64,000 nucleotides of DNA. Origin: CAZWSX01 sp964636985 (GTDB lineage: Bacteria > Planctomycetota > Planctomycetia > Pirellulales > Pirellulaceae). Position 1 is the first letter of the stretch, and every line of letters starts with the position of its first letter. The stretch covers positions 1 through 64,000 of the forward strand of contig CAZWSX010000030.1 of NCBI GenBank assembly GCA_964636985.1. The letters are read 5' to 3'. The notes under the pieces are model-generated. The model saw nothing but the letters and a program-made list of their open reading frames with translations, ran no database searches and was not told the origin of the DNA. The position numbers were made by a program, and so were the translations under genes. This document shows positions 9,558 to 18,574 of this stretch, in pieces.

Positions 9558-10277
9558 ATGACAGGAAGCAACGTCAACTCAGAGTCGCCGGAAGAAACGC
9601 CGCCTATGATTGTCGCCATCGACGGACCCGCAGGCGCAGGCAAAAGTAGTGTCGCTCGATTATTGGCCGAGCGACTTGGCTTCCGTTTTCTCGACACCGG
9701 CGCCATGTACCGCGTCGTCGCGTGGGCCGGCCTTCAACAGAACATCGATTGGCGCGACGAGGCCAAGGTTGCAGCCATGGCCAAGAAGCTGCGAATCACG
9801 CTCACCGACCGCGTGCATGTGAACGATCTGGATATCACGACGGCCATCCGATCGCCGCAGGTGACCGAACACGTTTGCCACCCGGCCGACAATGTCGACG
9901 TTCGCAAAGTCCTCGTTCAATGGCAGCGTGAGTTTGCCCGCGAGCAAGACACTGTTACCGAGGGGCGCGATCAAGGAACGGTGGCCTTCCCCGATGCGGA
10001 ATGCAAAATCTTCCTTACAGCCACGCCGCAAGAACGAGCCCGCCGGCGCTATACCGAGTTGACCGAAAGCGGCACGGTAACCACGTACGAAGAAATTCTA
10101 CGCAAGCAAGAGATTCGCGATCGCCACGACGAGCAACGCGAAGTGGGCGGCCTTCGCAAAGCGCCCGATGCCATCGAATTCTTCACCGACGGCCTCTCAA
10201 CCGATCGTGTGGTAGAACAGCTTGAGACGCTGGTACGCCGCAAGATGCAGATGCGTCCTCAAAAGACTACCGCATAG
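9558..10277 (+). CDS. cmk: Cytidylate kinase
   Basis: The product phosphorylates CMP and dCMP with ATP in the cytoplasm. The 239 residues have the family layout: an IAIDGPAGAGKSS-type P-loop (residues about 19-31), then FLDTGAMYR, the nucleotide-binding EGRDQGTVAFPDA stretch, and a C-terminal RDRHDEQR-type lid. Length is normal for the family. Either ATG 9558 or ATG 9606 could be the start; 9606 gives MIVAIDGPAG and a more typical N-terminus, while the first 16 residues from 9558 are Ser/Glu/Pro-rich. A possible -10-like TACAAT lies at 9543. Confidence 0.95.
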   Translation: MTGSNVNSESPEETPPMIVAIDGPAGAGKSSVARLLAERLGFRFLDTGAMYRVVAWAGLQQNIDWRDEAKVAAMAKKLRITLTDRVHVNDLDITTAIRSPQVTEHVCHPADNVDVRKVLVQWQREFAREQDTVTEGRDQGTVAFPDAECKIFLTATPQERARRRYTELTESGTVTTYEEILRKQEIRDRHDEQREVGGLRKAPDAIEFFTDGLSTDRVVEQLETLVRRKMQMRPQKTTA

Positions 10278-10324
10278 CGACCTCGCATCCCTCCTTTGTC
10301 GTCCATGCTAGCGCGCGGCGCAAC

Positions 10325-10353
10325 TTGCCCGCTTCGGTAGCGACTGATATGCT
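10325..10353 (+). promoter_or_regulatory. Candidate sigma70-like promoter for the Ser/Thr kinase gene
   Basis: TTGCCC (10325-10330) and TATGCT (10348-10353) are separated by 17 bp, and the -10-like box lies about 50 bp upstream of the kinase start. The match to consensus is 4/6 for each box, so this is a suggestion from spacing and position only. Confidence 0.35.
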
Positions 10354-10404
10354 CGACTTGGGATATCTGGTCTGTCGTGAACATGCGACCACAGGGTGAC
10401 GATA

Positions 10405-13296
10405 ATGGAGCGTCAAGGCAAGTCCTCGGCCGGTGCGGACAAGCCCGAAGCCGATCGAATTGCTGCCGAATACGAAAAGGCCTTGCGCGAGGGACAAAAT
10501 CCTCAGCTTGAGGATGCGCTAGCCAAGGTTCCGGTCGAGGCGCAGCGCGACTTGTTCAACTCGCTGCTTCGGATCGAAGCCGAGTATCGGCACTCGCGTG
10601 GCGAGGCGCTCGACCGTGGCGACTATGCCGCCCGCTTTCCGAATTTCGCTTCGACCCTCGAAACGCTCGACCACATCTTCACGTCGCCTGGCGACCCGAC
10701 CACAGCCGATCCGGCGCACGAGCACGAGCCGGAAACAGCGACCACTTCGGTGCGGTATCGTCATTTGCGTTTGTTTCGCCGCGGCGGCTTGGGGGTGATC
10801 TACCGCGCTCAGGACGAGTCGCTCCATCGGGAAGCCGTCGTCAAGTTCATGAACGAGCATTGCGCCAGCGAACCGGCGCTCATCAATCAGTTCAAGGTCG
10901 AGGCCGAGATCACCAGCCGGCTCGACCACCCAGGTATCGTCCCGGTCTATGGCATTGGCGAAGATTGGCGCGGCCGGCCCTTCTATGTCATGCGGATGGT
11001 CCAAGGCCGCGAGCTTAAGGAGGCGATCGCCGATTACCACTCGTTGTCCAAAGGCATGGTCGACCGCCGGCGACGGCGCGAGGCGCTGCTGGGCTTGCTG
11101 GATCACTTGATCGCCGCATGCAATACCATCGCCTACGTTCACCACGTTGGCGTGATCCATTGCGACATCAAGCCTTCGAACATCATGATCGGCAAGTACG
11201 GTGAAACATTCGTGCTCGATTGGGGCCTGGCAACAAACTTCAATCGCAGCAACGCCGCGTTCACGCCAAACGAATTGACGGTGCGGCCGCGCTCGGCCAC
11301 CAGCGATCCACGCACCGGGCCGCGCGGCGGAACGTATGGCTACATCAGCCCGGAGCAACTTTGCGGCGACGAGGCGATCGGCCCCGCGACCGATATCTAC
11401 AGTTTGGGTGCCACCCTTTACGAAATCATCGCCGGTCGTCCTCCCTTTGACTCTCGCGATACCAACGTCCGCGAGAATATCCGCCTTGGTCATTTCGCGC
11501 CGCCTCGCGTCGGCCAATCGGGTGTGTGTCCGCAGTTGGAAGCGATCTGTCTCAAGGCGATGGATCGTTTCCCAGGCAAGCGCTATCGCACGGCCAAAGA
11601 AATGGCCGACGACATCACCAGCTGGATTCGCGACGAAGAGACCATCGCCTCGCCAGACGGCTGGGTCGATCGAATCGCGCGTTTCGGACGCCGCAATCGC
11701 GGTGCAACAGCGGCCTTCTTCACGGTGCTGGTGACGGCGATAGCGGCCGTTTCGTGGACCGATCGCACGCTGAAAGTAGCAGCCCACGAAAAAGCGCTGC
11801 GCGAAAAGTCGGAAGACTTGCAGCAACTACGCGAGCGCACGGCGAAGTCGGAACGCGAAAGTCTGGAGACCGCGCTCGACACGCTCGAGAGTCTTTGCCG
11901 GCCGTTTGCCAACGGCGAACTGAGCAACCTGGGAACCGTTCGCCCAATCGTCGATAAGATCAAGACGTACGCCGCCCGATACCTCGACGACCAACACGCC
12001 GCCGACGAGGCCATGCAGTTCCACACAGCCAGAATGTACGATCTGCGCGCCGTTGCGCGCACGTGCTCTGGCGAACTTCGGTTGGCGATCGAGGACTTGC
12101 AAAAGGCCGAGGAACTCTATCTCAAGGCCATCCAAGGCAACGATGGGGCGAAGGTGGAGCGATTGCTCACGCAGAACTTCTTGGCGCAAGGGCGGCTGTT
12201 CTTGCAGCTCGATCAATTTAAAGACGCCGCCCAAGTCATTGACATGGCGGCCGAACGATTGGTCCGCATGTCGCGGGCCGCACCCAGCGACGACGAGTTG
12301 ATGCGGTTGCTGGCCGAAGCAAGGCACGGGCAGGGAGAGGTGTTGTTGTATCGGCCCTATGAAGGGGCAGCCCGACGCGAGGCGCTGATTGAAGCGGACG
12401 AGCGGTTCGATCAGGGCAAGTCGATTCGCCAGCAGCTTGTCGAATCATCGCGCGGAGACAAACGCCGCGATCATCGCCGCGACCTGGCGCGAAGTTATGG
12501 ATACTTAGGCGATGTTTACTTAGCCCAGGGAAAAGTTTCCCGCGCAGCAACAGTCTTCGAGGAGTCGAAGAAGCTACGCGAGGAACTGCATCGCGAGATG
12601 CCCGAGGATCCCGAGTATCGCTTCCAATTCGCCCGCGCATTAGGCAACTTCGCACGGCTCAATCACGGATATCGCGGCGACCTGGCCGCGGCCTTGCGAG
12701 ATTTTGAGCTATGCGAAGCAATGCAGTCCGCCTTGGCTCGGGCCTTCCCGGACGACGCCAACGTGAAAGTCGACCTGGCTGGGACACTCAACTGGCTGTC
12801 GGAGACGAGATGGATGTTGGCCAACCAGATTGCTGACGCCACCAGTCCGGCGAAGGCGGACTTGATACGCACCGCGAAAGAGGCGGCCGAACGGGCCGGC
12901 GACATCTTTGGCTCCTTGAGCCGCCAACAAAACATCACTGGAACCGCGGGTCTGGCGAGGAGCAAGGTCCTTCTAGCCGCCATCGCAAGACCTAACGATC
13001 CAGACGAGAGCGTCCGCCTTGCCAAAGAATCGCAGCAATTGCTGAAATCGATTGGGACCGAGCAAACCCTTCCAGGCGGCGAAATGGTGACCTTGGCATT
13101 GGTCGACTCCGCTTTGGGAGATTCGGCCAACGCCCTCCGTGCTCTCGAAGCCGCTGTGGAACGAGGTGAGAATACCGCCTTCCGCTTCGAACAAATGGCC
13201 AAACTCGACCTTAAGCCAATTTCCAACGACCCCGCGCTCGGCCCGAAGCTCCACGCGCTGCTCGCGAAAGTCCGGGCCGAATTGATGCTGGACTAA
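10405..13296 (+). CDS. Transmembrane Ser/Thr protein kinase with TPR-like C-terminal half
   Basis: The 963-residue protein starts at ATG 10405, with AGGGTG as ribosome-binding site; an in-frame GTG at 10396 lies inside that site. An N-terminal helical segment of about 110 residues precedes a Hanks-type kinase domain: glycine loop GGLGVIY near residue 127, Lys of VVKFM near 147, catalytic loop HCDIKPSNIM near 252, then DWG in place of DFG near 272, and GTYGYISPEQ near 309. One membrane span follows at about 432-452, and the distal half is helical with TPR-like repeats. DWG and HCDIKP are common in planctomycete kinases. The cytoplasmic kinase plus extracytoplasmic repeats suggests a sensor; its signal and targets are unknown. 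Confidence 0.9.
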   Translation: MERQGKSSAGADKPEADRIAAEYEKALREGQNPQLEDALAKVPVEAQRDLFNSLLRIEAEYRHSRGEALDRGDYAARFPNFASTLETLDHIFTSPGDPTTADPAHEHEPETATTSVRYRHLRLFRRGGLGVIYRAQDESLHREAVVKFMNEHCASEPALINQFKVEAEITSRLDHPGIVPVYGIGEDWRGRPFYVMRMVQGRELKEAIADYHSLSKGMVDRRRRREALLGLLDHLIAACNTIAYVHHVGVIHCDIKPSNIMIGKYGETFVLDWGLATNFNRSNAAFTPNELTVRPRSATSDPRTGPRGGTYGYISPEQLCGDEAIGPATDIYSLGATLYEIIAGRPPFDSRDTNVRENIRLGHFAPPRVGQSGVCPQLEAICLKAMDRFPGKRYRTAKEMADDITSWIRDEETIASPDGWVDRIARFGRRNRGATAAFFTVLVTAIAAVSWTDRTLKVAAHEKALREKSEDLQQLRERTAKSERESLETALDTLESLCRPFANGELSNLGTVRPIVDKIKTYAARYLDDQHAADEAMQFHTARMYDLRAVARTCSGELRLAIEDLQKAEELYLKAIQGNDGAKVERLLTQNFLAQGRLFLQLDQFKDAAQVIDMAAERLVRMSRAAPSDDELMRLLAEARHGQGEVLLYRPYEGAARREALIEADERFDQGKSIRQQLVESSRGDKRRDHRRDLARSYGYLGDVYLAQGKVSRAATVFEESKKLREELHREMPEDPEYRFQFARALGNFARLNHGYRGDLAAALRDFELCEAMQSALARAFPDDANVKVDLAGTLNWLSETRWMLANQIADATSPAKADLIRTAKEAAERAGDIFGSLSRQQNITGTAGLARSKVLLAAIARPNDPDESVRLAKESQQLLKSIGTEQTLPGGEMVTLALVDSALGDSANALRALEAAVERGENTAFRFEQMAKLDLKPISNDPALGPKLHALLAKVRAELMLD

Positions 13297-13297
13297 A

Positions 13298-13336
13298 GCG
13301 AGCCTCTCAACGGCTCGCCGCAACATGCCTTGCGGC
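13298..13336. terminator. Two overlapping hairpins between convergent genes
   Basis: GCGAGCC/GGCTCGC (13298-13318, 7-nt loop) begins just after the kinase stop, and GCCGCAA/TTGCGGC (13317-13336) follows. Neither has a T-tract, so they are bidirectional terminator or 3'-end stabilising candidates rather than classical intrinsic terminators. Confidence 0.45.
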
Positions 13337-13373
13337 GCGTCAAAGTGGACGCATCGAAATCGACCTGAAAGCC

Positions 13374-14027
13374 TCATTCACTGCTGGCCCCATCGTTGCC
13401 GCTGCGCACGTCTCCCTCCACCGAGATTTGCGCAAGCAACTCCATGTAGGTAACCACGTCCAGCGATCGCAATCGGTTGGAGTGGTGAACGTACGACTGC
13501 ACCAGTTCGCTAAACTCCCTGTCCAAATAGAATCGCGGATACAGAATCTTTAGGTCTCTCGCGATCAGATTCCTCTCCCGCTTGGACAGCAAGTCGGTGT
13601 CTTCGTAAAAGCCTCTAACGACCTCCGAGACCGCGTCTTCACCAAAGACGTCCGAGAACATTTCCGCACCGCAACAGAGAAATCGAAGGTCGTCGGGCAC
13701 GAGAGCCAAATCAGCCGCATCTTCCGTATAAAAGCATTGCACGTACTGGGAAGCAAACGGCGCGACGCCGTGACGACCTAGCGCGGCAAAGAGCCGAAGT
13801 AGCTTGTCGATATTGAACGCCGCTGAATTCGTATCGCGCCTGCGTCCGCAATCACGAGCGATCGTCTGCTCGTGCGAGTGCGCGATAATCTGAGCGTACG
13901 CCGTCGACACTGCTAAGATGCCAAGGTCGCCCAGGTCAGCGATTGCCTGATCGCAATCGTTTTCGAATTCAATGAGACGCCATGCGTGCTTGCGAGCACA
14001 GTCTAGTAAGTATGCGTATCGTTTCAT
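13374..14027 (-). CDS. Hypothetical helical protein
   Basis: The start at ATG 14027 (MKRYAYLLDC) gives 217 residues; ATG 14039 would add only four. The sequence is acidic, mostly helical in character, and has no signal peptide or membrane span. Six cysteines are scattered, including a CC pair near the middle (FLCCGAEMF), without a clear metal motif. No family was recognised. The gene stands alone on the minus strand, downstream of the hairpin block at 14068-14190 and convergent with the kinase gene. Confidence 0.65.
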   Translation of the reverse strand: MKRYAYLLDCARKHAWRLIEFENDCDQAIADLGDLGILAVSTAYAQIIAHSHEQTIARDCGRRRDTNSAAFNIDKLLRLFAALGRHGVAPFASQYVQCFYTEDAADLALVPDDLRFLCCGAEMFSDVFGEDAVSEVVRGFYEDTDLLSKRERNLIARDLKILYPRFYLDREFSELVQSYVHHSNRLRSLDVVTYMELLAQISVEGDVRSGNDGASSE

Positions 14028-14067
14028 GGGAAAGGCCAATAGGTACGAGCAAAGGTTGTTTCGACGC

Positions 14068-14190
14068 AGTGGGAGGGCAACCAGTCCGGATAGCGCAGGA
14101 GCGCTAATCCGGCGAACCGTTGCCCACTCGCACCAATTGCTTCAACAGAGAGCAATCGGTGCGCGATGCCGATGATCCGAGCTGGATCAT
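14068..14190. repeat. Block of three strong stem-loops
   Basis: A nested hairpin has outer arms 14068-14081/14119-14128 and inner arms 14086-14096/14101-14112. A second hairpin has 13-bp arms with one mismatch (14129-14141/14151-14163). A third has perfect ATGATCC/GGATCAT arms (14172-14178/14184-14190). The block fills the gap between two minus-strand genes. It may be a repeat element, a structured 3' region or a small RNA; no tRNA cloverleaf was seen. Confidence 0.7.
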
Positions 14191-14211
14191 TTCGCGTGGT
14201 GAAACATTGCG

Positions 14212-15513
14212 CTACTCTTCCACCGGCAACCGCAGTGTCTCGGTCATCCGGTCGAAGTAGTTTTGAGCGCACGTGATGTAAACAACCTCGGCGACGCGGT
14301 GGTCGTCGAATGTCTTACGCAATCGCTCCACGTCGGCATCGACAATCCGCTGCGGCGTGACGGTCGACTTCTTCGCCCAGGCGATGGCCTTGGCCGTTTC
14401 CTCAGGCAGCTTGGCCGGATCGCCGTCCAGGGCCTCGATTTGCTCCGCAGTCATGCCGAGCGCCAGCATCCGCTGCCGCGCGATGTTGGACGCGTACACG
14501 GCATGATTGTTCCGAGCCGTCACCCAAGCGATTTGAGCTTTGATGACAGGCGAGAGCTTGCCTTCGGTGGCCATCGTGTTGAGGCTGCGGACTTGTTGGC
14601 CGCCCGCTTGTGGAAAGTAGGCCAAGGCCCGTTGCCAGTTGGGGAGTTTTCCCTTGTCAGCCGCGTCGGCCAGGTTTTCGCGAGCTTTGCTTTCGTCGAG
14701 CAAAGCGACGCGAGCCTTTCGCGACTTGGCCTTTCCGATCAGACCATCGAGCGTCGAGATCGACTCCAGTTCCGGGCGTTCCGGAATCTTGTCGGCCATC
14801 AATACCGTTTTGGCATTGGCATACTTAGCCGATGTCGGCGTATTGAGTTTTACGGCGTGGTCGCGGAACTGTTCGTCCTGCGGAATACCAAGCCCGTCGG
14901 TCCAACGATTGACCGAGTTGTACATCCCGATGGTGTGGACGATCTCGACGATCTGCGGATCGCTGTAGTGTGGCCGCAAGGCGTCGACATCGGCATCGCT
15001 CACCGTCTGCGGCGCCAGCGTCATTTTGCGAGCGAGCTCCATTGGCCCGCGCTCCTTGGCAGAGTAGCCAGACCAATCGGCGTCGAGAGCGGCGATGCGA
15101 TCGTCGTCCCAGCCGGCCGTGGAAAGCTTGTGCTCTTGATGGCCCAGGCAGTATTGGCAATTGTTGCCGCGCGAGACGATCCAGAAGAGCGAGACTTTGT
15201 AGTCGTTGTCGACCGTCATCGCCGGATCGGCCCGGAAGTCGGCCGCGAACCACGTCGCCGGCAAATAGTGCTGACGCATCCGACCGTTGTTCACCAGGAT
15301 GCGTCCGGCCGCTTTCGCGGTTGCAATTTCCTCCGCAGTCGCGGGCGACAACGGTAATCGCGGCTGACGCTTTTTCAGATTCTCCAGCGTCTCCTTCGTT
15401 TCAGCACGCGTTTGAGGAATGGCCTTGGGCGCATCGTCGCTGGTTGAATCGGCCTGGACTGTAAAGGTAAGTGCCAAGCCAAGCATGGCGCTAAAAGCTG
15501 TAAATCGTTTCAT
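14212..15513 (-). CDS. Exported double-domain carboxymuconolactone decarboxylase/AhpD-like protein
   Basis: The 433-residue protein starts at ATG 15513 with a cleavable-type leader (MKRFTAFSAMLGLALTFTV). Two AhpD/CMD-like helical domains follow. The first (about 60-240) keeps the redox pair CQYCLGHQEH typical of peroxidase-like members. The second (about 290-433) has an equivalent RNNHAVYASNIAR segment in which both cysteines are gone. CMD-type proteins include peroxidase-cycle and decarboxylase enzymes; a periplasmic redox role is inferred for domain one. The gene is isolated by hairpins downstream and no partner disulfide reductase is nearby. Confidence 0.75.
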   Translation of the reverse strand: MKRFTAFSAMLGLALTFTVQADSTSDDAPKAIPQTRAETKETLENLKKRQPRLPLSPATAEEIATAKAAGRILVNNGRMRQHYLPATWFAADFRADPAMTVDNDYKVSLFWIVSRGNNCQYCLGHQEHKLSTAGWDDDRIAALDADWSGYSAKERGPMELARKMTLAPQTVSDADVDALRPHYSDPQIVEIVHTIGMYNSVNRWTDGLGIPQDEQFRDHAVKLNTPTSAKYANAKTVLMADKIPERPELESISTLDGLIGKAKSRKARVALLDESKARENLADAADKGKLPNWQRALAYFPQAGGQQVRSLNTMATEGKLSPVIKAQIAWVTARNNHAVYASNIARQRMLALGMTAEQIEALDGDPAKLPEETAKAIAWAKKSTVTPQRIVDADVERLRKTFDDHRVAEVVYITCAQNYFDRMTETLRLPVEE

Positions 15514-15557
15514 GAGTATGGCGATCTTTTATAGATAATTTATGGAATGAGAACCAA

Positions 15558-15980
15558 TCAGTTACGAAAGACCGTGACCGCTGGCTGCGTGCACACGGTG
15601 TAAACGACGTACTTGGTTTCCTCGATCGGCTCAGAGCCCTCTTCGGAAGCCAGGCGATGCGTCGTAAGAATCACTTTGCAGATCAAATTCAGGCCGTCGT
15701 CCTGCGTTTCGATAATGCGGTATTTGGCAAGACGCAGACCCGATTGCCAATCCTCGTCGCCACCCACAATCGGCGGAGATTCGGATTTGAGGCTGCTGAT
15801 CGGCTTTCCTTCCGACCAGTTTTTCAGGAACAGTTCGAGCGACGATTTCGCCGTGGGGGCGTCGAGCTGGTAGGTCGGCTCGCATCCCGCCAAACCGATG
15901 GCCAACAAGATCAAGGCGAGGCAACAAAACGTCGCTCGGCTTCCCCTGCGTGGCGTATCGGTCTGGTTGAGCGTACTCAT
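15558..15980 (-). CDS. Putative lipoprotein downstream of the DUF1559 gene
   Basis: ATG 15980 gives 140 residues (MSTLNQTDTPRRG), with a hydrophobic leader ending in the lipobox LAGC at about residues 29-32. The rest is a small soluble domain (SLELFLKNWSEGKPISSLK). It begins 13 bp after the stop of the DUF1559 pseudopilin gene and is surely co-transcribed. Such short lipoproteins often follow DUF1559 genes in planctomycetes; the function is unknown. Confidence 0.75.
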   Translation of the reverse strand: MSTLNQTDTPRRGSRATFCCLALILLAIGLAGCEPTYQLDAPTAKSSLELFLKNWSEGKPISSLKSESPPIVGGDEDWQSGLRLAKYRIIETQDDGLNLICKVILTTHRLASEEGSEPIEETKYVVYTVCTQPAVTVFRN

Positions 15981-15993
15981 CACTTCAGCACCG

Positions 15994-17034
15994 TCATTGG
16001 GGCACGGGACTGAATGGCACGCGGTCGCCACTACTGCGAGTTCCTAGGGCCCGCCACACTGCAAGATCAATCGAATCAGGGATGAAACGCACCGAGCCAT
16101 CGCACATCGCGACGATCACGCCGCCGGGATGGTAGCTGTTGGCCGTCGACATGCTCCGACCAGGCGGAAACATGCACGAGCGGCCATTAGGTGGAGCGAC
16201 GTGGTAGTACAACGTCGTCGAGTGGTACGCATGCATCCAAGGCGCGCCTACGTTCGACACGCCTTGTTTCGATATGTCTTCAAGGTTGCAGGCCATGCAA
16301 TCGGCCAGAGCCTGATCGGCCGTACCGGGAAAAGTCCCGGGCCGAAAAGTATCCGTCTTGGGCGAGACAACTCCGTTGTTGCCGTCCCCTTTGCATTTTT
16401 CGGAGAACATCGCGGTGAGCGACGAACCGTCGGCCAAATCGGCGAAGCGGTTCACTTTGTCCCGTTCAAACACGCCGTTGCACGGCTGCATCCCAAAATT
16501 GGGATCGGCCGAACTCGTTGGCGGAGCACCTGCCAGGATATTGGTCCCGCAGTTGCCGTAATAGTTATTTCGTCCACCTAGATCGGGCGGCAGCCTGTCT
16601 GGATCGGATGGACAGATAAAGGTGGAAATCAGTTTCATCTTCGCAGATCTGTTTCGCGGATCGGAGTAATCAAGTTTCCAATCAATTGCGTCGTAGATCG
16701 GCGCTTGGTCGATGTAGGGAAGGATTCTCGCGTGGATCGAATAGCCCGAAAACGCCGTTGCGGCCTGAGCGTTTCCGTAAGGAAACGTATGGAACGCATC
16801 GTGATACTCCTGAACGCCTAGCGACAGGTGTTTTGCATTGTTGCCGCATTGCACCCGCCGCCCCATTTCGCGCGCCATCTGGATCGCTGGAAGCATGATC
16901 GCGATCAACAACCCAACGACAACGACCACCACCAAGAGTTCAATCAGGGTGAAGCCGGGGCGCAAAGCGGAGGCTAGACGCACAGGAGCACCTGCGCGCA
17001 GCAAGGGAGCACGATGGTTTTCAGATTGATTCAT
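15994..17034 (-). CDS. DUF1559 type II/IV pseudopilin-like protein
   Basis: ATG 17034 gives 346 residues. A prepilin peptidase cleavage site and N-methylated helix are evident at GFTLIELLVVVVVVGLL, followed by AREMGRRVQCGNNAKHL, the standard start of DUF1559 proteins. The C-terminus has the family H-X9-DG motif (HPGGVIVAMCDG). These pseudopilin-like proteins are heavily expanded in planctomycetes and are thought to be surface or pilus-associated. The gene forms a two-gene unit with the lipoprotein. Confidence 0.9.
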   Translation of the reverse strand: MNQSENHRAPLLRAGAPVRLASALRPGFTLIELLVVVVVVGLLIAIMLPAIQMAREMGRRVQCGNNAKHLSLGVQEYHDAFHTFPYGNAQAATAFSGYSIHARILPYIDQAPIYDAIDWKLDYSDPRNRSAKMKLISTFICPSDPDRLPPDLGGRNNYYGNCGTNILAGAPPTSSADPNFGMQPCNGVFERDKVNRFADLADGSSLTAMFSEKCKGDGNNGVVSPKTDTFRPGTFPGTADQALADCMACNLEDISKQGVSNVGAPWMHAYHSTTLYYHVAPPNGRSCMFPPGRSMSTANSYHPGGVIVAMCDGSVRFIPDSIDLAVWRALGTRSSGDRVPFSPVPQ

Positions 17035-17230
17035 ACAATTGAAAACAGCCGCGATACGGACGTAACGCAGCAACCGACAACAAAGCAGTTCAATCGACCA
17101 GACGAGCGATACCGTGATGCGCCAGACAAGTTGTCCGGCTTACGGGGACTTACCGACTCGAAGACACTGGCGAATCCAAGAACACATTGGACCGCGCCAT
17201 CACTAGATTCCTTCCCACAATCTCCGACCG

Positions 17231-17692
17231 CTACGATCTAGGCGGCGGAGTGGGCGGGGGGGCAGGCTCGAGGTCATAGAGCAATCCCGCTTCATTCCAG
17301 AATTGAACGGAGCGCGCACTTAAGGCGCGTTCCGCTTCGGCCACCCAGAACACATCGACCGCCGACGACGAACTCGTAATTCGCGTCCAAGGCGTCGATG
17401 GCATGGCGGGTGCCTGTTCGCGTGCGCGGCATTCGGGAGCATCGCACTTCCGCCGCGACGACGTTCCGTGGTCCCTCGCCGCTTCTTGATCGCGCTGTTC
17501 GACCAACGCCGTAACCACGGCTCCTCGCGTCCCCGGCTTGAGAACCAGGAAATGCTTTCCGCAGGTGGCCGCTTGAATGGTGTCTCCTGTCGCGAAAACA
17601 CCAGCGAGAGCCGCAAGGCAAACAAACGCGAATCCCCGAAGACGCGAGCCGAAGCAGGATCGGCGAGCAGCGGTAGTCGGGAAAGAATTCAT
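17231..17692 (-). CDS. Hypothetical exported protein
   Basis: The 153-residue product starts at ATG 17692 and has a leader peptide ending near AATCGKH (about residues 40-43). The rest is short, with a Pro-rich tail (PAPPPTPPPRS). No family was recognised. It lies upstream of the DUF1559 gene, 196 bp away on the same strand. Coding status is moderately supported by the leader. Confidence 0.5.
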   Translation of the reverse strand: MNSFPTTAARRSCFGSRLRGFAFVCLAALAGVFATGDTIQAATCGKHFLVLKPGTRGAVVTALVEQRDQEAARDHGTSSRRKCDAPECRAREQAPAMPSTPWTRITSSSSAVDVFWVAEAERALSARSVQFWNEAGLLYDLEPAPPPTPPPRS

Positions 17693-17934
17693 AGTTGGTT
17701 AAGTCGGCGAAATTCGACTTAGGGATCTATCCACTATTTGGATAGTTTTACGCGTGGAAAACCGCACGTCAATTGATTTTTGTCCGCTTTCTTGGGCGAT
17801 GGTCCGGTTCTTTTTCGGTCTGCGAGGCTGCGTCCCGCTCGTTTTGCAGACCACGGCCGTTTTGTCATACGTAGTCTGGTTCTATTGGTTCGCCTGCGAT
17901 CAAAGATCCTCGTACTCTCCGGCTGTATGGGAGC

Positions 17935-18444
17935 CTACGGAATCGCATAGGTGGCATGAAGTTTTCCCTGGAACGACTCTCGCAGTTCTTCCAGTCGTTT
18001 GGCCTCAGGCGAATCACGTCGCAACATCACGCCACCAGTCACCCGGACAACCACCACGCGCAAATCCGGCAGCGACCTCACTTCCGCGACCATCTCGGGC
18101 GTGAGCTTATCGAGCGGGATGTCGACCGTCGCGACGTGCTTGGCGGTGTACGTTCCTTCCAACAGTTCGCGCAGCGTCGGGAGAGGTGGCTCGGCCTTCG
18201 GCGAGGCGGTAACCTGAACGATGTCGAGGTACTCGAAGTCGGGAAGCATCGCCACGCTAATCAAAACATTGGAAATCGACGGATTCTGGTAGTGGTAGTA
18301 AACGGTCCCGCCAGCCCGCTCGATCGCCGCTACCGCGGAGCTCTCAAAGTCCCAAAGCCGCCACCCCAAAAAACAGGCCATCGCGGCAACGACCAACAGG
18401 ATCGCGCGTAGACTGAAACGAAGACCGGGGCGAGGCAACTTCAT
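17935..18444 (-). CDS. Hypothetical single-span membrane protein
   Basis: ATG 18444 gives 169 residues (MKLPRPGLRFSLRAILLVV). The RFSLRAILLVVAAMACFLGW leader is a span commonly seen in planctomycete membrane proteins. The following region has alternating LPDFEYLDIVQ and LPDLRVVVVRV segments resembling leucine-rich-like repeats. No enzymatic motif is present. The 241 bp between it and 17692 hold nothing else convincing. Confidence 0.7.
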   Translation of the reverse strand: MKLPRPGLRFSLRAILLVVAAMACFLGWRLWDFESSAVAAIERAGGTVYYHYQNPSISNVLISVAMLPDFEYLDIVQVTASPKAEPPLPTLRELLEGTYTAKHVATVDIPLDKLTPEMVAEVRSLPDLRVVVVRVTGGVMLRRDSPEAKRLEELRESFQGKLHATYAIP

Positions 18445-18543
18445 CTTCAGTATTGTCCGCACCCTTCGTAGCGAATCAAGGAAAACAGCCACAACACATC
18501 AACGCAAGACGATGTGTCTATTGGCCAAAAATGACCACTTGAC

Positions 18544-18567
18544 TTTTTGTGACGAATCGTCGAAAAA
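18544..18567 (+). promoter_or_regulatory. Candidate TetR operator with a nearby related half-site
   Basis: TTTTT-N2-GACGA-A-TCGTC-N-AAAAA is a near-palindrome ending 7 bp before the tetR start at 18575. TTGAC followed after four bases by TGTGACGAA (18539-18556) recurs with a five-base spacer upstream of the permease gene (19330-19348). Autoregulation plus control of the cassette is inferred. Confidence 0.45.
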
Positions 18568-18574
18568 TGACAAC

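Noticed and set aside
10519..11826. Minus-strand frame of 435 codons
   Set aside because: It lies antisense to the kinase domain and shows no domain of its own.
14263..15357. Plus-strand frame of 364 codons
   Set aside because: Antisense shadow of the AhpD/CMD-like gene.
17754..18104. Plus-strand frame of 116 codons in a gap
   Set aside because: It overlaps the minus-strand membrane protein and has no ribosome-binding site or domain.
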